A stretch of DNA of 8,185 nucleotides, from the NCBI GenBank assembly GCA_021851465.1, contig JAJZDL010000129.1, positions 1 through 8,185 on the forward strand, read 5' to 3'. Every line of letters begins with the position of its first letter. The first letter of the stretch is position 1. Below, in pieces: positions 5,340 through 8,185 of this stretch. A model generated the notes under the pieces. It did not search any database and was not told the DNA's origin. It worked only from the letters and a program-made list of their open reading frames with translations. A program made the position numbers and the translations under genes. The DNA comes from Acidobacteriota bacterium (lineage in GTDB: Bacteria; Acidobacteriota; Terriglobia; Terriglobales; Acidobacteriaceae).

Positions 5340-5345
5340 AAGGGA
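5340..5345 (+). promoter_or_regulatory. Ribosome binding site of the GH2 gene
   Basis: AAGGGA lies ten bases before the ATG at 5356. It supports this start rather than any in-frame codon further upstream, where the frame runs antiparallel-free through the fucosidase gene without coding character. Confidence 0.55.
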
Positions 5346-5355
5346 ACCACACCTC

Positions 5356-8064
5356 ATGTCCTCTGCAAAAGTGACTCGCCGTTCATTTATCGGCGCCTCC
5401 AGCTTCATCGCCCTCGGCCTGCCCGTCGTGCTGGGTCGCGCGTATCCGGCGTTTGCCGCACTCTCGGCCACGGGCGCGGCCTATGTTCCGCCGCAGTCTC
5501 CGCGTGTCGCGCTGAACTTCAACTACGATTGGAAGTTCATCCGCGAAGACGTGGACGGAGCCGAAGCGCCCTCCTTCGACGACGCAAAGTGGGCGACCGT
5601 CGCCACGCCGCACAGCTTCAACGATGTCGATAGTTTTCGTGAGCTCATCTCCCATGGCGGCGGCGACCGCGGCACCTACAAGGGCCTCTCATGGTATCGC
5701 AAGCACTTCAAGCTCCCGGCCCTGCCCGCCGGACACCGCGTCTTCATCGAGTTTGAAGGAATGCGCCAGGCGGGCGACATCTACCTCAACGGCAAGCAGG
5801 CCGGTCTCTACGAGAATGGAATCACCGCCTACGGCATCGACATCACAGACGCCCTCGCGCCCGGCGGCAAGGAGAACGTCCTCGCCGTCAAGGTGGACAA
5901 CACTACAACCTACAAGGAGCGCGCCTTCTGCGCCGCCAACCCCAAGGGCTCCGACGGCGCCGACTGCGTCCCCACCGCCTTAGAGTGGAACGCCAACGAC
6001 TTCAACCCCGACTTCGGCGGAATCAACCGCGCCGTCTGGCTGCACGTCACCGGCCCGATCCACCAAACTCTCCCGCTTTACTACGGCCTGGAGAGCCAAG
6101 GCGTCTACGTTCACGCGGGCAACTTCAACATTGCGAAGAAGACGGCGGACGTGACCGTCGAGGCCGAAGTACACAACACGTCGGGCGACCGCGCGACGGT
6201 CGGCCTCTCGGTCGCCATCGTCGGCCATGACGGGAGGCTTTGTGCCCAGTTCGACGGCGATCCGGTGGACATGGTGGACGGCGAAAAGAGCGTTCAGATG
6301 GTCACGGGGAGCCTGACCAACGCGCGCTTCTGGAGCACCGGCGACCCCTATCTCTACGACGTCTACACCATTCTCAAAGTCGATGGAAAGGTCGTCGATG
6401 TCAACCGCATCGAGACCGGTTTCCGCAAAACCGAGTTCAAAGGCGGAGTCGGCTCCGGAGGCGTCTACATCAACGACAGGTTCGTCTACCTCAAGGGGTT
6501 CGCCGATCGTACTGCGGGCGAATGGGCCGCCGTCGGTGCCGGCTGTCCGGATTGGATGCACGACTTCACCGCGCGCCTGATCCGCGAGTGCTACGGCAAT
6601 TACATGCGTTGGATGCATGTCTCGCCGCAGAAGGCAGATGCCGATGCCTATACCCGCTTCGGCATCGTGCAGGTCTGCCCCGCAGGCGACAAGGAGCGCG
6701 AGGTCACGGGCCGCCAGTGGGACCAGCGCGCCGAAGTCATGCGCGACTCCATCATCTACTTCCGCAACAACCCTGGCATCCTCTTCTGGGAGGCGGGCAA
6801 CACCATCGTTACGCCCGAAGAGATGCAGCAGATGGTCGATCTGCGCAAGCAGTGGGATCCCGACGGTGGCCGCGTCATGGGCTACCGCGACAACGACAAT
6901 GTGGAGGCCAACCAGGCGCTTACGCCCATCGCCGAGTACTACGGCGTCATGATCGGCCAGGCCCCGCAGACCGACCAGGTCACGCAACCCGGACAGTTGT
7001 TCCGCGGCTACAGCGTCGAGCGCCGCGACCGCGCGCCGCTCATCGAAGCCGAGGACTTCCGCGACGAAGGCGCGCGCCGCTTCTGGGACAGCTTCTCCCC
7101 GCCATACTACGGATTCAAGAAGGGGCCGAACGACACGTACCAGTACACCTCGGAGAGCTTCGCCCTCGCCGGAGTCAAGCGCTACTGGGAGTACTGGATC
7201 AACCGCATCTCCAACACCGACCCAGCGCACTCCAAGTGGTCCGGCTACTGCTCCATCTATTTCTACGACGAGGACGCCGACGGACGACAGGACTCCAGCG
7301 AGGTCGCCCGCGTCAGCGGCAAGGTGGACGCCATGCGCCTGCCCAAGGAGATCTACTTCGCCACGCGCGTCATTCAGAACGAGCAGCCAGACCTGCACAT
7401 CCTCGGCCACTGGAGCTACCCCGCAACACAGCCCGACGGTTCCAAGACGGTAAAGACCGTCTACGTCATCGCCAACACCGAGTCCGTTGAACTCTTCGTC
7501 AACGGCAAATCTCTTGGCATCAACTCCAAGCCCGATAGCGGCTGGATCTTCTCCTTCCCCGCAGTCGAGTTCGCACCCGGCAGCCTCAAGGCCGTCGGCA
7601 AGACCGGCACAAAGATCGCCGCGCAGCAGGAGCTGACCACCGCTGGCCCAGCCGCGGCGCTCAAGCTGACGCCCCTCCTCGGCCCGAAGGGACTGCAGGC
7701 CGATGGCGAAGACGTTGCGCTCATCGACATCGAAGTGGTGGACGCCAAGGGCCAGCGCTGCCCCACCGACGACGCGCGCGTCGACTTCACCTGCGCCGGG
7801 CCAGGCGTCTGGCGCGGCGGATACAACAGCGGCATCGTGGATTCAACCAACAACCTCTACCTCAACACCGAGTGCGGCATCAACCGCGTCGCCGTGCGCT
7901 CCACCCTGGCCCGCCCCACCGATCCGGCCCCCGGCCCCATCACCGTCACCGCCAGGCGCGACGGCCTGAAACCGGCGCAGATACAGATCGTTCCCAAGCC
8001 AGTCGCTGTCGCCAACGGTATCTCGCCGCACACACCGCAGCATCTTCCGTATCCAGCAGAGTAA
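5356..8064 (+). CDS. Glycoside hydrolase family 2 (beta-galactosidase-like), Tat-exported
   Basis: The 902-residue protein has a Tat signal (K5-V-T-R-R-S-F-I, hydrophobic to about 35). Its GH2 layout is: sugar-binding jelly roll (about 50-235: LNFNYDWKFIRED, LSWYRKHFKLP, FEGMRQAGDIYLNGK, FNPDFGGINRAVWLHV), Ig-like domain (about 236-355, ending IETGFRKTEFKG), TIM barrel (about 360-680), and two C-terminal beta domains like those of DUF4982-type GH2 enzymes (VELFVNGKSLG 711-721; ALKLTPLLGPKGLQADGEDVA starts at 768). The barrel is divergent. The usual acid/base motif W-x-x-G-N-E reads W478-E-A-G-N-T483, so the expected Glu is Thr, while E479 lies nearby. Nucleophile candidates are E564 or E566 in PLIEAEDF, followed by the GH2-like RRFWDSFSPP. 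Substrate is uncertain: galactoside, or another equatorial glycoside. It follows the fucosidase and has its own operator-like and promoter-like signals and terminator. Confidence 0.9.
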   Translation: MSSAKVTRRSFIGASSFIALGLPVVLGRAYPAFAALSATGAAYVPPQSPRVALNFNYDWKFIREDVDGAEAPSFDDAKWATVATPHSFNDVDSFRELISHGGGDRGTYKGLSWYRKHFKLPALPAGHRVFIEFEGMRQAGDIYLNGKQAGLYENGITAYGIDITDALAPGGKENVLAVKVDNTTTYKERAFCAANPKGSDGADCVPTALEWNANDFNPDFGGINRAVWLHVTGPIHQTLPLYYGLESQGVYVHAGNFNIAKKTADVTVEAEVHNTSGDRATVGLSVAIVGHDGRLCAQFDGDPVDMVDGEKSVQMVTGSLTNARFWSTGDPYLYDVYTILKVDGKVVDVNRIETGFRKTEFKGGVGSGGVYINDRFVYLKGFADRTAGEWAAVGAGCPDWMHDFTARLIRECYGNYMRWMHVSPQKADADAYTRFGIVQVCPAGDKEREVTGRQWDQRAEVMRDSIIYFRNNPGILFWEAGNTIVTPEEMQQMVDLRKQWDPDGGRVMGYRDNDNVEANQALTPIAEYYGVMIGQAPQTDQVTQPGQLFRGYSVERRDRAPLIEAEDFRDEGARRFWDSFSPPYYGFKKGPNDTYQYTSESFALAGVKRYWEYWINRISNTDPAHSKWSGYCSIYFYDEDADGRQDSSEVARVSGKVDAMRLPKEIYFATRVIQNEQPDLHILGHWSYPATQPDGSKTVKTVYVIANTESVELFVNGKSLGINSKPDSGWIFSFPAVEFAPGSLKAVGKTGTKIAAQQELTTAGPAAALKLTPLLGPKGLQADGEDVALIDIEVVDAKGQRCPTDDARVDFTCAGPGVWRGGYNSGIVDSTNNLYLNTECGINRVAVRSTLARPTDPAPGPITVTARRDGLKPAQIQIVPKPVAVANGISPHTPQHLPYPAE

Positions 8065-8068
8065 TCTC

Positions 8069-8108
8069 CCGGTCGCCGGCCCAGTGCTTCATGCCTGGCC
8101 GGCACCGG
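8069..8108 (+). terminator. Terminator-like hairpin after the GH2 gene
   Basis: CCGGT-c-GCCGGCC (8069-8081) pairs with GGCCGGC-ACCGG (8097-8108): 12 bp with one bulged C and a 15-base loop, starting five bases after the stop. The tail TCACTCCTTCGC is only mildly T-rich. On the minus strand it would also lie beyond the end of the possible gene entering from the right, so it could serve both strands. Confidence 0.5.
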
Positions 8109-8137
8109 TCACTCCTTCGCGCACCATTCAAGCGCAC

Positions 8138-8185
8138 TCATCTCTGAATTGTGGACTCTGCTGCCGTCAGGTTCTTCGATACCGC
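8138..8185 (-). CDS. Possible C-terminal tip of a minus-strand gene entering the window
   Basis: Reading leftward from the window edge, one frame gives AVSKNLTAAESTIQR and then TGA (8140-8138). NLTAAEST matches the conserved stretch near the C-terminus of flagellins, but a real flagellin continues for some 40-50 residues past it. So this would be a truncated copy, or another helical protein, or chance. A second minus-strand frame stays open to about 8112, so 15 codons cannot settle it. The 8109-8137 stretch shows nothing. Confidence 0.25.
   Translation of the reverse strand, partial: AVSKNLTAAESTIQR

Noticed and set aside
4816..5355. In-frame upstream extension of the GH2 gene into the fucosidase gene
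   Set aside because: The extension is Arg/Pro/His-rich without structure, overlaps the fucosidase, and would bury the Tat signal. The ATG at 5356 has a ribosome site and puts the signal at the N-terminus.
5980..7410. A 476-codon open frame on the minus strand inside the GH2 gene
   Set aside because: It is a shadow of the GH2 reading frame: low-complexity Val/Ala/Asp/Gly composition and no domain, while the plus frame matches GH2 motifs throughout.
1..8185. CRISPR arrays, tRNA or rRNA genes, insertion sequences, toxin-antitoxin or phage genes
   Set aside because: I looked for spaced direct repeats, tRNA-like cloverleaf motifs, terminal inverted repeats and transposase-like frames and found none.

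Overview
The window looks like a high-GC soil or plant-litter bacterium, most plausibly Acidobacteriota of the Terriglobia type (Granulicella/Edaphobacter/Terriglobus-like). This is an inference. It rests on the GC-rich codon use, several Tat-exported carbohydrate-active enzymes, and a short dispersed-repeat motif (979-1004) of a kind I associate with such genomes. No rRNA or other marker gene confirms it.

Left part (1-1242, minus strand): the start of a histidine biosynthesis operon. Reading leftward it has a promoter with a perfect TTGACA box, a 27-codon leader peptide containing HRGHHHHH, an attenuator hairpin, hisI (phosphoribosyl-AMP cyclohydrolase), and hisG (ATP phosphoribosyltransferase, cut by the window edge). 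The leader can also form a 12-bp antiterminator helix that consumes the 5' arm of the attenuator hairpin. This is a his-type ribosome-mediated attenuator, and the promoter spacing suggests the leader peptide mRNA is leaderless or nearly so. It is the best discovery in the window.

Middle (1243-3553): a divergent plus-strand gene (1403-2968) encodes a Tat-exported protein, probably a TIM-barrel glycosidase-like enzyme of unassigned family. It converges, with a 12-bp gap, on a minus-strand gene (2981-3352) for a small exported helix-hairpin-helix protein of the ComEA type.

Right part (3554-8064, plus strand): two Tat-exported glycoside hydrolases, a GH29 alpha-L-fucosidase (3563-5173) and a GH2 beta-galactosidase-like enzyme (5356-8064). 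Each appears to have its own transcription signals. A hairpin terminator candidate follows each gene, and an operator-like pair of TCCA/TGGA inverted repeats 20 bp apart precedes the GH2 gene. With the 1403 gene they suggest an exported toolkit for trimming fucose and probably galactose (or another sugar) from branched glycans. No transporter, regulator or polymer-cleaving enzyme is visible, so the substrate is unknown.

The last ~120 bases hold the GH2 terminator hairpin and possibly the 3' tip of a minus-strand gene that enters from beyond the window.
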